From an uncultured Prevotellaceae bacterium (GTDB lineage Bacteria > Bacteroidota > Bacteroidia > Bacteroidales > Bacteroidaceae): a stretch of 64,000 bases of DNA. Below the pieces are notes generated by a model. That model was given only the letters and a program-made list of their open reading frames with translations. It did not search any database and was not told the DNA's origin. Below, in pieces: positions 41,578 to 50,272 of this stretch. Location of the stretch: positions 1 through 64,000 of the forward strand of contig ONQT01000012.1 of assembly GCA_900320045.1 (NCBI GenBank). Reading direction: 5' to 3'. The position numbers were made by a program, and so were the translations under genes. Numbering within the stretch: the first letter of the stretch is position 1; each line of letters begins with the position of its first letter.

Positions 41578-44500
41578 ATGCTTATGAAAACAAAACTACA
41601 ACAACTGATGTTCACACTATTTGCTGTAATGGTGTGCGCAAGTGTGAATGCAACCGTGTATAGCGGCAATTGTGGTGCCAGCAATGACAATGAACCAACC
41701 GATGCTGTTCAATGGTCGTTTGACACAAACACTGGAACGCTGACCTTTACGGGTACAGGCAAGATGTTTGAAGGAGCTCGCCCCTGGCAACAGAGTGACT
41801 GGACCAAGCAAGGTGGTGACGGCTATTTTACGACCCTTCGGAAGGTCATTGTAGGAAAGGGTATTACCAATATCCCTGCCAGCTACTTCTACATGGAGAG
41901 CGAACTGGAGCAAGTCGTACTATTCGGCGACCTGACGTCAATCGGCGTTGATGCCTTTGGCGAGTGCAAGAAGCTGGCTGCTATCTATAGCTTGGCAACA
42001 GTTCCTCTGACGTTGGGTGACGAAGGCATGGAAACGTCTGTGTTCTATGATAACGACGTGACAGATCCTGAGAATCCCAAGCCGGTACCCATCGCTACGT
42101 TGGCAGACATCTACGTGCCTGAAGCAGCCATCGCCTCCTACCAGGGTGCTGCCGGATGGAGCAGCTATGCGTCGGCAGTCAAGGCCGTCACGATGACTAC
42201 CGTTAACTATACTGGCAAAAGCAAGCTTCCCCGCTTTGAGGAAGTACAGTACTTCGTGGGTGCAGCTGCTGTGTACCAACACGACTTTGTGAAGCAATTA
42301 CCAGAAAACCCGACAGGCGAAGGTACGGTAGTCTATGTCGGCAAGGTGACGGAGTTTGGCAGTAATTGTCTGCAGTTCCAAAATGACTTGGTGAGGATTG
42401 TCGTTCCGGAAGGTGTGGAGAAGCTGGGCTTCCAGGCATTCTATGCGTGTCAAAAACTGACGGATATCGACCTGCCCCTCACTTTGAAGGAGATAGGTGG
42501 AAACGCAGGTCTGGCCTTCGAAGCCTGCACGGATTTGGAAAAGGGTCACTTTGTCATCAAGGACCTAAAGTGGTGGTGCTCGATGGTCATCAAGGGCATC
42601 TACTCTAATCCTATCTATTATGCCAAGCATATCTACGACACGAATAATCAGGAGATTACCGACTTGGTGATTCCTGAGGATATCACCAGCATTGGCGATT
42701 ATGCCTTCTGTCGTTGCGAGGGACTGAAGTCGGTCACCTTCCATGACAAGCTGACCTATCTTGGTGCTAATTCATTTTATTCTTGTACAGGCCTGACAAA
42801 CGTCGAGATTCCTGCAAGCATCAAGACCATCAATGAGGGTGCTTTCATGAGGTGTTCGAACCTCGCAACTGTCACCATCCCTGAGGGTATTGAGACGATT
42901 GGCTTCAATGCATTCTCACATTCGGGTCTGAAAACGCTGACGCTGCCATCAACCATCAGAGACATGATGCAGTCGTTCGTCAGTTGCGAGCAACTTGAAA
43001 CGCTGACGCTGACGGATGGTATCACCGAACTGGACGGCTCGTTCTACTACTGCCACGCATTGAAAGAGGTACGTATCCCTGGCAGCATCAAGAAGCTGAG
43101 CTATCAGGACTTCATGAGTTGTAACAGCTTGGAGACAGTTGTCTTCGACGAGGGAGTGGAGGAAATAGCAGGATTCACAGATAATCCCAAACTGAAAAAC
43201 ATCACCATTCCTTCTACTGTCAAGAAAATAGGCAGTCTCAGGAATAACCCGAGTCTGGAGACCATTTTCATACCAGAGGGTGTGGAGTATCTCGCCATGT
43301 TCGACGACTGCACCGCTCTGAAGCAAATCAATATTCCTTCTACCATCACTTACATAGGCTCGTTTAAGAACTGTAATGCCTTGGAGAAAGTCATTGTTGC
43401 CGACCTCAAGTCGTGGTGCCATGCTCGCCACAGAGTTGATGGTTGGTATCCTCCTCAGCAGCCATCAGGCATGCTGTATCTCGGCACTGTCGAGCAGAAC
43501 GAACCGATTACCAAGCTGGAGATACCAGAAGGAACGGAGAGAGTCGAGGCTTGGGCTTTTGAATACCTGACCAGTCTTACCTCTGTCAGCATCCCATCGA
43601 CCGTGAAGTATCTGGGCGGTGGTACATTCTATGGCTGTACGAACATCGAAGAAATCGTACTGCCCGAAGGTCTGGAACAGTTCGGCTATAAGGAGTTTGC
43701 CGGTTGCACCAAGTTGGCGAAGCTGACCATTCCTTCTACCGTGATCAAAATCGACCAAGATGCCTTTGTGGAGGTTCCTGCCCTCGAGAATATATGGTGC
43801 AAGGCTTATCCCAACAAACTTTACTGGAGAGACTACACCTTCAACACCTTCATGCCTGAGAAGGCCACGAAGTTCCATGTGGTGAACCAGACCGCTTGGG
43901 AAGAGAAGTACCCTGAAGCCAAGTGTACCTTTGTGGGCGACATCGAGGTAGGTTCGACAGCTGTCACCTATCAGGCCAACGAGAAACAGGCTGCCCTGGA
44001 CGACTATACCAAGTTCGACGGAGCATACGCACTGGTGTCTCACGAGTTTGCCGACGGCACGGGTACTGTGACCTATGCCGGCGAAGTAAATGGCATCGGA
44101 GCCTATGCCTTTAAGAACATGGCAGGTCTTACATCAGTCGATATTCCTGAGACGACTGCTTCCATCGATGACTATGCTTTCCAGGGCTGTACCGGTCTGA
44201 CCACGATGACCCTTCCTGCAAGCGTTGTCTCCATTGGCAACTATGCCTTCAGTGGTTGCACCAATATGGCAACTCTCACCATCACTGCTCCATCAGCGCC
44301 CAACAATGCACCACGCAGGGCAGGAGAAGTGAGCGAGGGTCTGCAGCACATCGGCAGCTGCGCCTTCCAGAACTGTCCGCTGACTAGTCTGACGCTACCT
44401 GCTACGCTGAATGACATTGACGAATATGCCTTTGCGGATTTGTCGCAGCTGGCTGATGTCTATTGTGATGCCGATGCTGCTGACGTAGAGTGGCGTGGAA

Positions 44501-44754
44501 GCGACAACTCCAACATGTTCATGCCCAACAAGGCCACGCAGTTCCACGTAACGGATGCTGCCGCCTGGCAGACGAAGTTCCCCAATGCCAACGTCACCTT
44601 CGTAGACAATAAGGAAACGGGCATTTCCGCCATCAGGACAAACCAGCAACGCACCGACCGCAGCATCTATAACCTTAGCGGCCAGCGCGTCGACGCCTCC
44701 TACAAGGGCATCGCCATCATCAATGGCGTCAAGGTCGTTCTCTGTCAACAATGA
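41578..44754 (+). CDS. BspA-like leucine-rich-repeat surface protein
   Basis: 1,058 residues; an alternative start is two codons on (41584). A signal peptide ending SVNA leads into about 15-20 LRR_5 repeats of 22-24 residues (consensus F..C..L..V.IP..V..I...AF). Asn-Thr-Gly-Thr-Leu-Thr (TNTGTLTFTGTGKMF) near the start is the usual N-cap of this class. Related proteins (BspA of Tannerella, and many in Prevotella) bind host matrix or other bacteria. It ends with the IYNLSGQRV...KGIAIINGVKV tail shared with the protein at 1147. A terminator follows immediately. Confidence 0.93.
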   Translation: MLMKTKLQQLMFTLFAVMVCASVNATVYSGNCGASNDNEPTDAVQWSFDTNTGTLTFTGTGKMFEGARPWQQSDWTKQGGDGYFTTLRKVIVGKGITNIPASYFYMESELEQVVLFGDLTSIGVDAFGECKKLAAIYSLATVPLTLGDEGMETSVFYDNDVTDPENPKPVPIATLADIYVPEAAIASYQGAAGWSSYASAVKAVTMTTVNYTGKSKLPRFEEVQYFVGAAAVYQHDFVKQLPENPTGEGTVVYVGKVTEFGSNCLQFQNDLVRIVVPEGVEKLGFQAFYACQKLTDIDLPLTLKEIGGNAGLAFEACTDLEKGHFVIKDLKWWCSMVIKGIYSNPIYYAKHIYDTNNQEITDLVIPEDITSIGDYAFCRCEGLKSVTFHDKLTYLGANSFYSCTGLTNVEIPASIKTINEGAFMRCSNLATVTIPEGIETIGFNAFSHSGLKTLTLPSTIRDMMQSFVSCEQLETLTLTDGITELDGSFYYCHALKEVRIPGSIKKLSYQDFMSCNSLETVVFDEGVEEIAGFTDNPKLKNITIPSTVKKIGSLRNNPSLETIFIPEGVEYLAMFDDCTALKQINIPSTITYIGSFKNCNALEKVIVADLKSWCHARHRVDGWYPPQQPSGMLYLGTVEQNEPITKLEIPEGTERVEAWAFEYLTSLTSVSIPSTVKYLGGGTFYGCTNIEEIVLPEGLEQFGYKEFAGCTKLAKLTIPSTVIKIDQDAFVEVPALENIWCKAYPNKLYWRDYTFNTFMPEKATKFHVVNQTAWEEKYPEAKCTFVGDIEVGSTAVTYQANEKQAALDDYTKFDGAYALVSHEFADGTGTVTYAGEVNGIGAYAFKNMAGLTSVDIPETTASIDDYAFQGCTGLTTMTLPASVVSIGNYAFSGCTNMATLTITAPSAPNNAPRRAGEVSEGLQHIGSCAFQNCPLTSLTLPATLNDIDEYAFADLSQLADVYCDADAADVEWRGSDNSNMFMPNKATQFHVTDAAAWQTKFPNANVTFVDNKETGISAIRTNQQRTDRSIYNLSGQRVDASYKGIAIINGVKVVLCQQ

Positions 44755-44765
44755 ATCTCAAGTAC

Positions 44766-44810
44766 ACAAAGAGAGCTGCACCTTGTGATGCAGCCCTCTT
44801 TGTCTTGTTT
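44766..44810. terminator. terminator after the BspA-like gene
   Basis: ACAAAGAGAGCTGCA (44766-44780) pairs with TGCAGCCCTCTTTGT (44789-44803) with one mismatch, followed by CTTGTTT. It may serve both strands. Confidence 0.8.
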
Positions 44811-45048
44811 AACGTTTGAAGTTTGTGCGCCTGCGGTTGCCCGAGGGTCGCACCGCGAAGTGAATCCAGATGACGTTTCGCTTCTGTTCTATCAGCAGTT
44901 CGTCGTAGTCCTCGCGGTTTAGGTCGCTGATATCCAACAGAATCGCTGCATAGCGCAACGCCTGTTCACTAGCGACAGCGTTATTACTCTTGGAGTAATC
45001 GAATTTTCTTTCGGAGTACCGATTTTTCCGTTTGCAAGGACAGTGCAA
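44809..45048 (-). pseudogene. remnant of a peptidase M15-type endolysin
   Basis: Only the last ~60 codons look like a protein: ALRYAAILLDISDLNREDYDELLIEQ then IWIHFAVRPSGNRRRT matches the C-terminal end of Peptidase_M15_3, where 'DQLI.E....WIH.S......NR' carries the final zinc His. The N-terminal catalytic part is absent; the first 20 residues have no match. Such lysozyme-like genes travel with HU-like proteins in Bacteroidales, and an HU-like remnant lies 350 bp away. The fragment is unlikely to function. Confidence 0.4.
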
Positions 45049-45125
45049 GGCGAATGCACTAAAACATTCGAGAACCGCAATGAAAGAATATTACATTTGC
45101 GTTGTCAATGAGAGTGTAAGAGAAT

Positions 45126-45185
45126 GCTCGCAGGGCACCAAAAATTTGTTTTCAGGCCTGACAAAATTTTCTGCCTGCCCAGAGC
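45126..45185. repeat. 60-bp imperfect palindrome
   Basis: Centred on CAGGCCTG (45153-45160). AAAAATTTGTTTTCAGG faces CCTGACAAAATTTTC, with weaker pairing out to GCTC/GAGC. It lies in the decayed region 44811-45398, which holds no convincing intact gene. Confidence 0.5.
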
Positions 45186-45289
45186 GTAAAAAAGTAGTCG
45201 CGAATGGAGACAACAACCAATAACCAATAAACAATAATCAATAACTAAAAAAATTAACATTTGAGTCATTCCCGTTAAACGGGAAAGCG

Positions 45290-45387
45290 GCGTAAGCCAA
45301 AAGGGCTCATTATTATCAACTATTTAAAAACTAAGAGGGCGTAAGCCAAAAGGGCTCATTATTATCAACTATTTAAAAACTAAGAGG
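45290..45387. repeat. exact 49-bp tandem duplication
   Basis: 45290-45338 and 45339-45387 are identical 49-base units, each ending CTAAGAGG. The second provides the ribosome-binding site of the 33-codon frame at 45399. Confidence 0.95.
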
Positions 45388-45398
45388 AGTTTAAAATT

Positions 45399-45500
45399 AT
45401 GGCAATGAAAGTGAAAGCAGTAGAGAAGCTACTGAAGTTTGACAAGAACCAGGGTGGCAATACCGGCACTATAACTCCCGGCGGAAGTGACGAAAACTAA
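45399..45500 (+). CDS. 33-residue protein, HU-like N-terminus (internal deletion?)
   Basis: The frame codes MAMKVKAVEKLLKFDKN followed by QGGNTGTITPGGSDEN. The first 17 residues match the opening of Bacteroidales HU-like (HU-HIG) DNA-binding proteins, as I recall it (MALKVKAVE.LLKF.K). The Gly/Asn/Asp-rich end is like the tail of the same proteins, which are normally ~150 residues. The DNA-binding middle is missing, so this is either an in-frame deletion remnant or a new micro-protein. Expression signals look good: AGAGGAG 8 bp before the ATG, a duplicated leader, and a strong terminator 5 bp after the stop. Confidence 0.5.
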   Translation: MAMKVKAVEKLLKFDKNQGGNTGTITPGGSDEN

Positions 45501-45504
45501 GGCG

Positions 45505-45540
45505 AAACAAGCCCGCTGGAATGAGCGGGCTTGTTTGTTG
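45505..45540. terminator. strong terminator after the 33-codon frame
   Basis: Perfect 13-bp stem AAACAAGCCCGCT (45505-45517) and AGCGGGCTTGTTT (45524-45536), 6-nt loop. It also lies just beyond the 3' end of the minus-strand PepSY gene. Confidence 0.9.
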
Positions 45541-45567
45541 TAGCTTGTCGTGTTACAGGCGGACGGG

Positions 45568-45996
45568 TTAGTCGTCCATGCCGATGATGGCGCCCTGATA
45601 GTTGAACTTCAGGTCGATGTCGTTCGACAGCTCGACGTCGTAGCCGTAGCGCTCCTTGTCAATCTTGGTGATGACGGTGCCCTGGAAGTTGCTGCTGACA
45701 TACTGCTGGATGGGCTGGGGGACGATGGCAGCGGGAACGGCTGTCATGTGGCAGTCTACCTTCTTCCAGTTACCCTTGCGGTTGAACTCAATCTTCGTAC
45801 CGTCGGCCAGTCGGCATTCGTAGCTGTTCCAGTCCTTCTCGGCATAGATAATCTTGCCGTTGGGGAAGTTGGTCTGTACGAACGTCTTGGCTGCTGCGGG
45901 CAGGCTCTCCACGGGAATGGGGGTGTCGTCAGCCATAGCAACGTTTGATACGAGGAAAGCCATCAAGGCTACGAGGATAATCTTAACTTGTTTCAT
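45568..45996 (-). CDS. periplasmic PepSY-like protein (PF11396 type)
   Basis: 142 residues, signal peptide ending NVAMA. Two PepSY-like halves in tandem: ESLPAAAKTFVQTNFPNGKIIYAEKD...YECRLADGTKIEFNRKG, then PQPIQQYVSSNFQGTVITKIDKE..YDVELSNDIDLKFNYQG. The family is periplasmic, of unknown biochemical role; early notes likened the fold to beta-lactamase inhibitor protein. A smaller relative lies 37 bp upstream on the same strand. Confidence 0.9.
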   Translation of the reverse strand: MKQVKIILVALMAFLVSNVAMADDTPIPVESLPAAAKTFVQTNFPNGKIIYAEKDWNSYECRLADGTKIEFNRKGNWKKVDCHMTAVPAAIVPQPIQQYVSSNFQGTVITKIDKERYGYDVELSNDIDLKFNYQGAIIGMDD

Positions 45997-46032
45997 AATA
46001 CTTTGTGTTTTAATGGGTTATTGTACTTGTTG

Positions 46033-46293
46033 TTAATCTCTGTCGATGTCGAGAGGGGCACCGTCGCTGTCGAATTTCACTTCTAATCCATTGTCGAGCG
46101 TGGCCTTGTACTCGGTGACGAACCACTCGGTTTCTCTCTTGGCAAACATGATGCTGGTGCCTGGATAGTTCTTCTCGATGAAGGCTTTGGCAGGAGCAGG
46201 CAGCTGCTCGACGGAGATGGTTTTCTCGTCGTCGCAGCTGGAGAGCATCAGGACTGCCGTCAGCGCTGCAATAAGATACGTTGTCTTTTTCAT
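46033..46293 (-). CDS. small PepSY-like lipoprotein
   Basis: 86 residues. Lipobox LSSC at ~16-19, then a single PepSY-like half: VEQLPAPAKAFIEKNYPGTSIMFAKRE...YKATLDNGLEVKFDSDG. It is half the size of its downstream neighbour, with the same LP..A..F....YP start. The two are probably co-transcribed (37-bp gap). Confidence 0.88.
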   Translation of the reverse strand: MKKTTYLIAALTAVLMLSSCDDEKTISVEQLPAPAKAFIEKNYPGTSIMFAKRETEWFVTEYKATLDNGLEVKFDSDGAPLDIDRD

Positions 46294-46347
46294 ATTCTTA
46301 TCTATTATTTAAAAGTTATGTGATGATCTTGTCTTTGCCACTGGATG

Positions 46348-48450
46348 TTATTTCTGCTGCACGCCGTCAAGGGTGTACAGCTTGCCGTCGGGCTTGAGGA
46401 TATGGAGGCGTCCGTTGCGGAGCAGCTTGACGGTCTCGGTGCCGAGGGCACGGAGCGAGATGCCGTTGATGTCGGTAGGCACATCCTTGCTGTTGATGTA
46501 CAGGAACTCAGGGTCTGTCATGCCGTCGTACTCCAGATAAACCTCGCCCTCGGGCACCAGCGACTGGTCGTTGACGAGGTGGAAGAGGTAGTTGCCGTTC
46601 TGGCGCTGGAAGCGGTAGACCGTGCGGTCAGAGACGACCTTGCCGTCAGAGACGCGCAGCATGTTGTTGCCCGACTCGTAGGCATCGTCGCAGCGGGTCA
46701 GCGGAACGTTGAACACGGCGCCGGGTTCTTCGGTGTGCAGCAACACGGGGTCGCCCTGCGGTATCTCCTCGAGGGTGGTCTTGTTGATGTAGATGCGTTT
46801 CTCGTAGACACCCGTCACCTCATAGACGTCAATGGCCAGCAGAGCCAGTCCGTCCTTGTCGATGGGCGTCTTGGTGACGTAGGTGCCCCAGGTGTTGCCC
46901 GGACCGCAGGTGATGGTCTCGCAGATTTCGCCGTCGATGGTGATGGGTGCGCTCAGCCGGTATTTGGCGGGTGCGCCGTAGACGTACCACCGGAGCGTCA
47001 CTTTGCCGTAGAAATAGACTTCGGTACCCTTCTCCGTAGCCTTATTGAGCAGCGTGTCGCACCGCAGCGAGTCGGAGGTGACCGATGTAATCAATGTATC
47101 CAACCGGTTGCCGCGCTCATCGCTGAGCAGGATGTAGATCTGTCCAGACTTGCCGGCACCATCGAGGCGCATGGGCAGCGTGGCGCTGGTTAGCTTGAAG
47201 GCAAAACCATCGGCCACCTGGAAGTTGACGGACATGCAGGCCCGCTCGTCCCTGTAGCTCGTCATCTCAATCTGTGACGTCAGGCTGTCGGCAGCGCTGG
47301 CCGTAATCCTAAGATATCCGTTGTTGGTGATGTCGGACAGTCCGTAGAGCAGGCTGCCGGCACCGCCGGTCTTCAGTTTTGTGCCGATTTGGTTCTCGGC
47401 CGTGTTGAGGTTGGGAGTCCAGGAGAGCGACGTATTGCCGCCAGGGTAGGATGCCACGATGCGCACCAGCTCGATGTCCTCGCCGACAATAATATCGATG
47501 GAGTCGTTCTGCGAGTCGTAGTAGGGCAGCGTGGCGGCATAGTAGGCCTGCTCGCGCGTCGTCGTGTAGTCGGTGCGCCCGGCAATGGTCGTGGCGCTCA
47601 AGGGCCTGGTGGTCACCAGCTTGTAGGAGCATCCGTAGCGGCTGGGCAGCGTGAAGCGCGTGCCGCTCTTGACGATGGCATTGCCCACCAGTCTGCGGTC
47701 CTTGTTGTGGATACCGCCCTGCGTGGCATCACACGTCATGTTGATGTCGACGAAGGAGGATTGGAGCATCTCAGGCTTCACAAAGGAGCACTTGCCGCGG
47801 AAGTTGTCGAAGCAGACAATGCTGTCGGGCATGCCGAACTCCCATGAAGGATTTGCCGTGCCGTCGCCCAGGTCCTCCTCGTTCAGCACGTAATGGGGCG
47901 TGAGCACCAAGTCGCGCGTCAGCTTGATGGTCGAGAAGGTCGTGTCGTTGGGCTCGTTGTCTACTGCGTACAGTTTGCCGCTCTCGTCGTTCCAGCCGTC
48001 GACGCTATAGTAGAAGGCGTGCTGGTGGTCGGACGTGTGGTGGTAGAAGTTCTGTGTCAGGTAGACGATGTTCCCATTTGTGGCATACTTGGTGAAGGGC
48101 GTACCGGCAAAGATGACCTTATAAGCCTCGTGGTAGCGGGCTTCGACGGTGATGCTCTTGGTGACGCTCTTGGTGTAGCTACTGACGGCTTCGGCCACCA
48201 GCTTGTCATCCACATACCAGTCGACGACGAAGCCATAGGCATTCTGAGCCTTGAAGGTGACTTTCGCGCCTGTCGACACCACGGCCCCCGACTGCAACTC
48301 CGTGGTACCGCTGAAAGCACTGATCTCCTCCACGTCGGCGGGCCGGTTCGTGGAGAAGAAGGTAATGCGTGCAGCTTGGGCTACAAACACCCAAAGGAGC
48401 GTAGTCAGGGTAAGGAGTATTCGCCTGCTTTTCATCTCTTTATTGAGCAA
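46348..48450 (-). CDS. large secreted protein, function unknown
   Basis: 700 residues. Signal peptide ends VFVAQA (start could be the second Met, MKSRRILLTL). The N-terminal part (~40-110, VSTGAKVTFKAQNAYGFVVDWYVDDKLV) resembles the bacterial InlB-B/'YVDD' repeat modules of surface proteins. A long beta-rich body has no enzyme motif I recognise. It ends LLRNGRLHILKPDGKLYTLDGVQ, a variant of the short Prevotella secretion tail. It overlaps the two-domain lipoprotein gene by 11 bp, so the two are translationally coupled and probably act together at the surface. Confidence 0.8.
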   Translation of the reverse strand: MLNKEMKSRRILLTLTTLLWVFVAQAARITFFSTNRPADVEEISAFSGTTELQSGAVVSTGAKVTFKAQNAYGFVVDWYVDDKLVAEAVSSYTKSVTKSITVEARYHEAYKVIFAGTPFTKYATNGNIVYLTQNFYHHTSDHQHAFYYSVDGWNDESGKLYAVDNEPNDTTFSTIKLTRDLVLTPHYVLNEEDLGDGTANPSWEFGMPDSIVCFDNFRGKCSFVKPEMLQSSFVDINMTCDATQGGIHNKDRRLVGNAIVKSGTRFTLPSRYGCSYKLVTTRPLSATTIAGRTDYTTTREQAYYAATLPYYDSQNDSIDIIVGEDIELVRIVASYPGGNTSLSWTPNLNTAENQIGTKLKTGGAGSLLYGLSDITNNGYLRITASAADSLTSQIEMTSYRDERACMSVNFQVADGFAFKLTSATLPMRLDGAGKSGQIYILLSDERGNRLDTLITSVTSDSLRCDTLLNKATEKGTEVYFYGKVTLRWYVYGAPAKYRLSAPITIDGEICETITCGPGNTWGTYVTKTPIDKDGLALLAIDVYEVTGVYEKRIYINKTTLEEIPQGDPVLLHTEEPGAVFNVPLTRCDDAYESGNNMLRVSDGKVVSDRTVYRFQRQNGNYLFHLVNDQSLVPEGEVYLEYDGMTDPEFLYINSKDVPTDINGISLRALGTETVKLLRNGRLHILKPDGKLYTLDGVQQK

Positions 48451-49552
48451 TAACGGTTGTCGTGTAATAGGTCAATGTGCTCTTGTCAGCACCGGTCAGC
48501 AGCATGACGTTGCCGTACATGGTGTAGGTGTATTCACGCATTGTTGGCGTCTGGCCGGTGGGTTGCTCCGTAGTCCACGTAGTTCCGTCGACGCTGGTCA
48601 TCGTAGACTGTGGCCAGAAGGTGATCTTGCCAGTGGCGGGAAGCGTGGTGACGCTTGTGCCGCCCTCGGTCTGGGTGGTCGTTGAGGCAGGCAGCGTGAA
48701 GTAGCCGATTTCCCTGCTCCATGTGCCACCAGCGGCAGCGGTCGGGTCTGTGGGCCTGACCTCCTTGACGTAGGAAGGCGTGCCGGCGGGAATCGTCGGA
48801 TTGGTAGCTCCTGCGGGTAAGTAGTTGGTAACAGGCTGGGCTGACATCAGCAGCGAGGTGGTGATGGTAGGATCGGTATCGTTGGGCAGTGTCCAGCTCT
48901 TGAAGAACCCGTCGGCAGGAATCGTCGTGGCGGTCGTCGCGGGCTTGGAGGTAAAGGTGGCGGTGGTCTTGTCGCCACGTGTCAGCACCAGGACGTTGCC
49001 AATCTTCTGGTAGGTGTATTCATGTCGGCTGACCATGTCGGCCTTGGGCGTTGCTGTCCAAGTGGAACCGTCGAAACTGGTCATGACAACCTGTGGCCAG
49101 AGGGTAATAGTACCCATCGAGGGAATGGTGCTGACGGTCTCGCCGGCGGCATTGGTGGTCACTACAGGCTCGGGCAGCGTATAGTAGCCCTCCTCCTTGC
49201 TGAAGTTCGAGGTGGTACCGGTAGTGGGGTCGACATCGTTGGTGACGAGGCTGTAGGTCGGCGTGCCGGCGGGAATCGTCGGATTGACCGACGTGTTGGC
49301 AGCACTATAGTCCACAATGGGCTTGTTGGACATCACGAATGTGCTGACGGTGTATTGCATCCAACCATCGGTTACCACAGTCCACGTGCCGGCAAGTGGG
49401 TTGTCGGGAGTGGGAGTGGGATCGGGATCCGGAGTGGGGGTGGGAGCCGGAGTCGGAGTCGGCTGGGTGTTGTTGTCATCGTCGCTGCTGCAGCCTACGA
49501 ACATCATGGATGTCATCAGGGCCAGAGCTGCAAGGGTGAATATCTTCTTCAT
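48440..49552 (-). CDS. lipoprotein with two lipocalin-like repeats
   Basis: 370 residues. Lipobox VGCSS, then a Pro/Thr/Asp linker (TPTPAPTPTPDPDPTPTP) that lifts the rest from the membrane. Two tandem ~150-residue domains follow, each with NPTIPAGTP.Y, a GY.TLP stretch, ITFWPQ/ITLWPQ, DG.TWT and a closing GNV..L..G.K. These match the single domain of the upstream 168-residue gene, so the double form arose by duplication. The lipocalin-like assignment rests on the G.W opening and strand pattern only. Confidence 0.82.
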   Translation of the reverse strand: MKKIFTLAALALMTSMMFVGCSSDDDNNTQPTPTPAPTPTPDPDPTPTPDNPLAGTWTVVTDGWMQYTVSTFVMSNKPIVDYSAANTSVNPTIPAGTPTYSLVTNDVDPTTGTTSNFSKEEGYYTLPEPVVTTNAAGETVSTIPSMGTITLWPQVVMTSFDGSTWTATPKADMVSRHEYTYQKIGNVLVLTRGDKTTATFTSKPATTATTIPADGFFKSWTLPNDTDPTITTSLLMSAQPVTNYLPAGATNPTIPAGTPSYVKEVRPTDPTAAAGGTWSREIGYFTLPASTTTQTEGGTSVTTLPATGKITFWPQSTMTSVDGTTWTTEQPTGQTPTMREYTYTMYGNVMLLTGADKSTLTYYTTTVIAQ

Positions 49553-49601
49553 AATCTTGTCGTTCTTGATAGGTTTGGGAATTCTTGACCGCTATGGTCT
49601 T

Positions 49602-50108
49602 TTATCTGATATAAGTCTGACGAGTACCATCGCCCTTGGTTAATACCATGACGTTGTTGTTGGTCGCCGAGTAGGTGTACAACTCCATGGAGGGCAGGTC
49701 GGCGACGGCCGTTTCCGTCCATGTCGTACCGTCGGTGCTGTTGCGGCTCACCTGCGGCCAGAAGGTAATGGAGTTGCCGGAAATGGTGAAATAGCCCTGC
49801 TCGCGGACCCATTCCTTCTGATTGGTAGGATATGCTTGGGTGGTGGTCACAATCTCCTTGGTGTACGTCGGACAGTTGGCCGGAATGGTGGGATTGACCG
49901 TCGTGTTGGTGGCGCTGTAGTTGATGAATTTCTCATTGGAGAATACGAGAGTCGTTACTACCAGGGGCTCTGCGTCGTTAACCAGTGTCCAGGTGCCGAA
50001 GAGCTGTTGGGGAACGACCATGCCGTTGCCACCGTCGTCGTCAGAACTGCAAGACATTAGACATGCCGACATCATTGCCAATACCATAAGGGAAAAAAGC
50101 TTTTTCAT
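49602..50108 (-). CDS. lipoprotein with one lipocalin-like domain
   Basis: 168 residues. Lipobox LMSCSS followed by an Asp/Gly linker. FGTWTLVNDAEPLVVTTLVFS opens one lipocalin-like domain with NPTIPANCPTYTKE, GYFTISGNSITFWPQVS and NNNVMVLTKGDGT. It is first in a three-gene operon with the two-domain version and the 700-residue secreted protein. The ligand is unknown. Confidence 0.82.
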   Translation of the reverse strand: MKKLFSLMVLAMMSACLMSCSSDDDGGNGMVVPQQLFGTWTLVNDAEPLVVTTLVFSNEKFINYSATNTTVNPTIPANCPTYTKEIVTTTQAYPTNQKEWVREQGYFTISGNSITFWPQVSRNSTDGTTWTETAVADLPSMELYTYSATNNNVMVLTKGDGTRQTYIR

Positions 50109-50211
50109 TGTTTTTGATTTATTTGTTTTTATGTTTATAGTCCTATTTTAATGCTGCAAAGATAGCATAAAAAAAGGAAATTCCAAGAAAATGGGTTTAA
50201 AAAATAACATT

Positions 50212-50245
50212 TTTGCTCGTAATTGGGGATTTTTATCTATATTTG
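50212..50245 (+). promoter_or_regulatory. promoter of the LUD-domain gene
   Basis: TTTG at 50212-50215, 22 bases, TATATTTG at 50238-50245. It supports the start at 50273. Confidence 0.65.
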
Positions 50246-50272
50246 CAGACGAATTTTAAACAAGAACTCACC

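Noticed and set aside
45032-45223. 63-codon plus-strand frame before the 49-bp duplication
   Set aside because: No recognisable protein, and it contains the large palindrome; more likely leader or decayed DNA.
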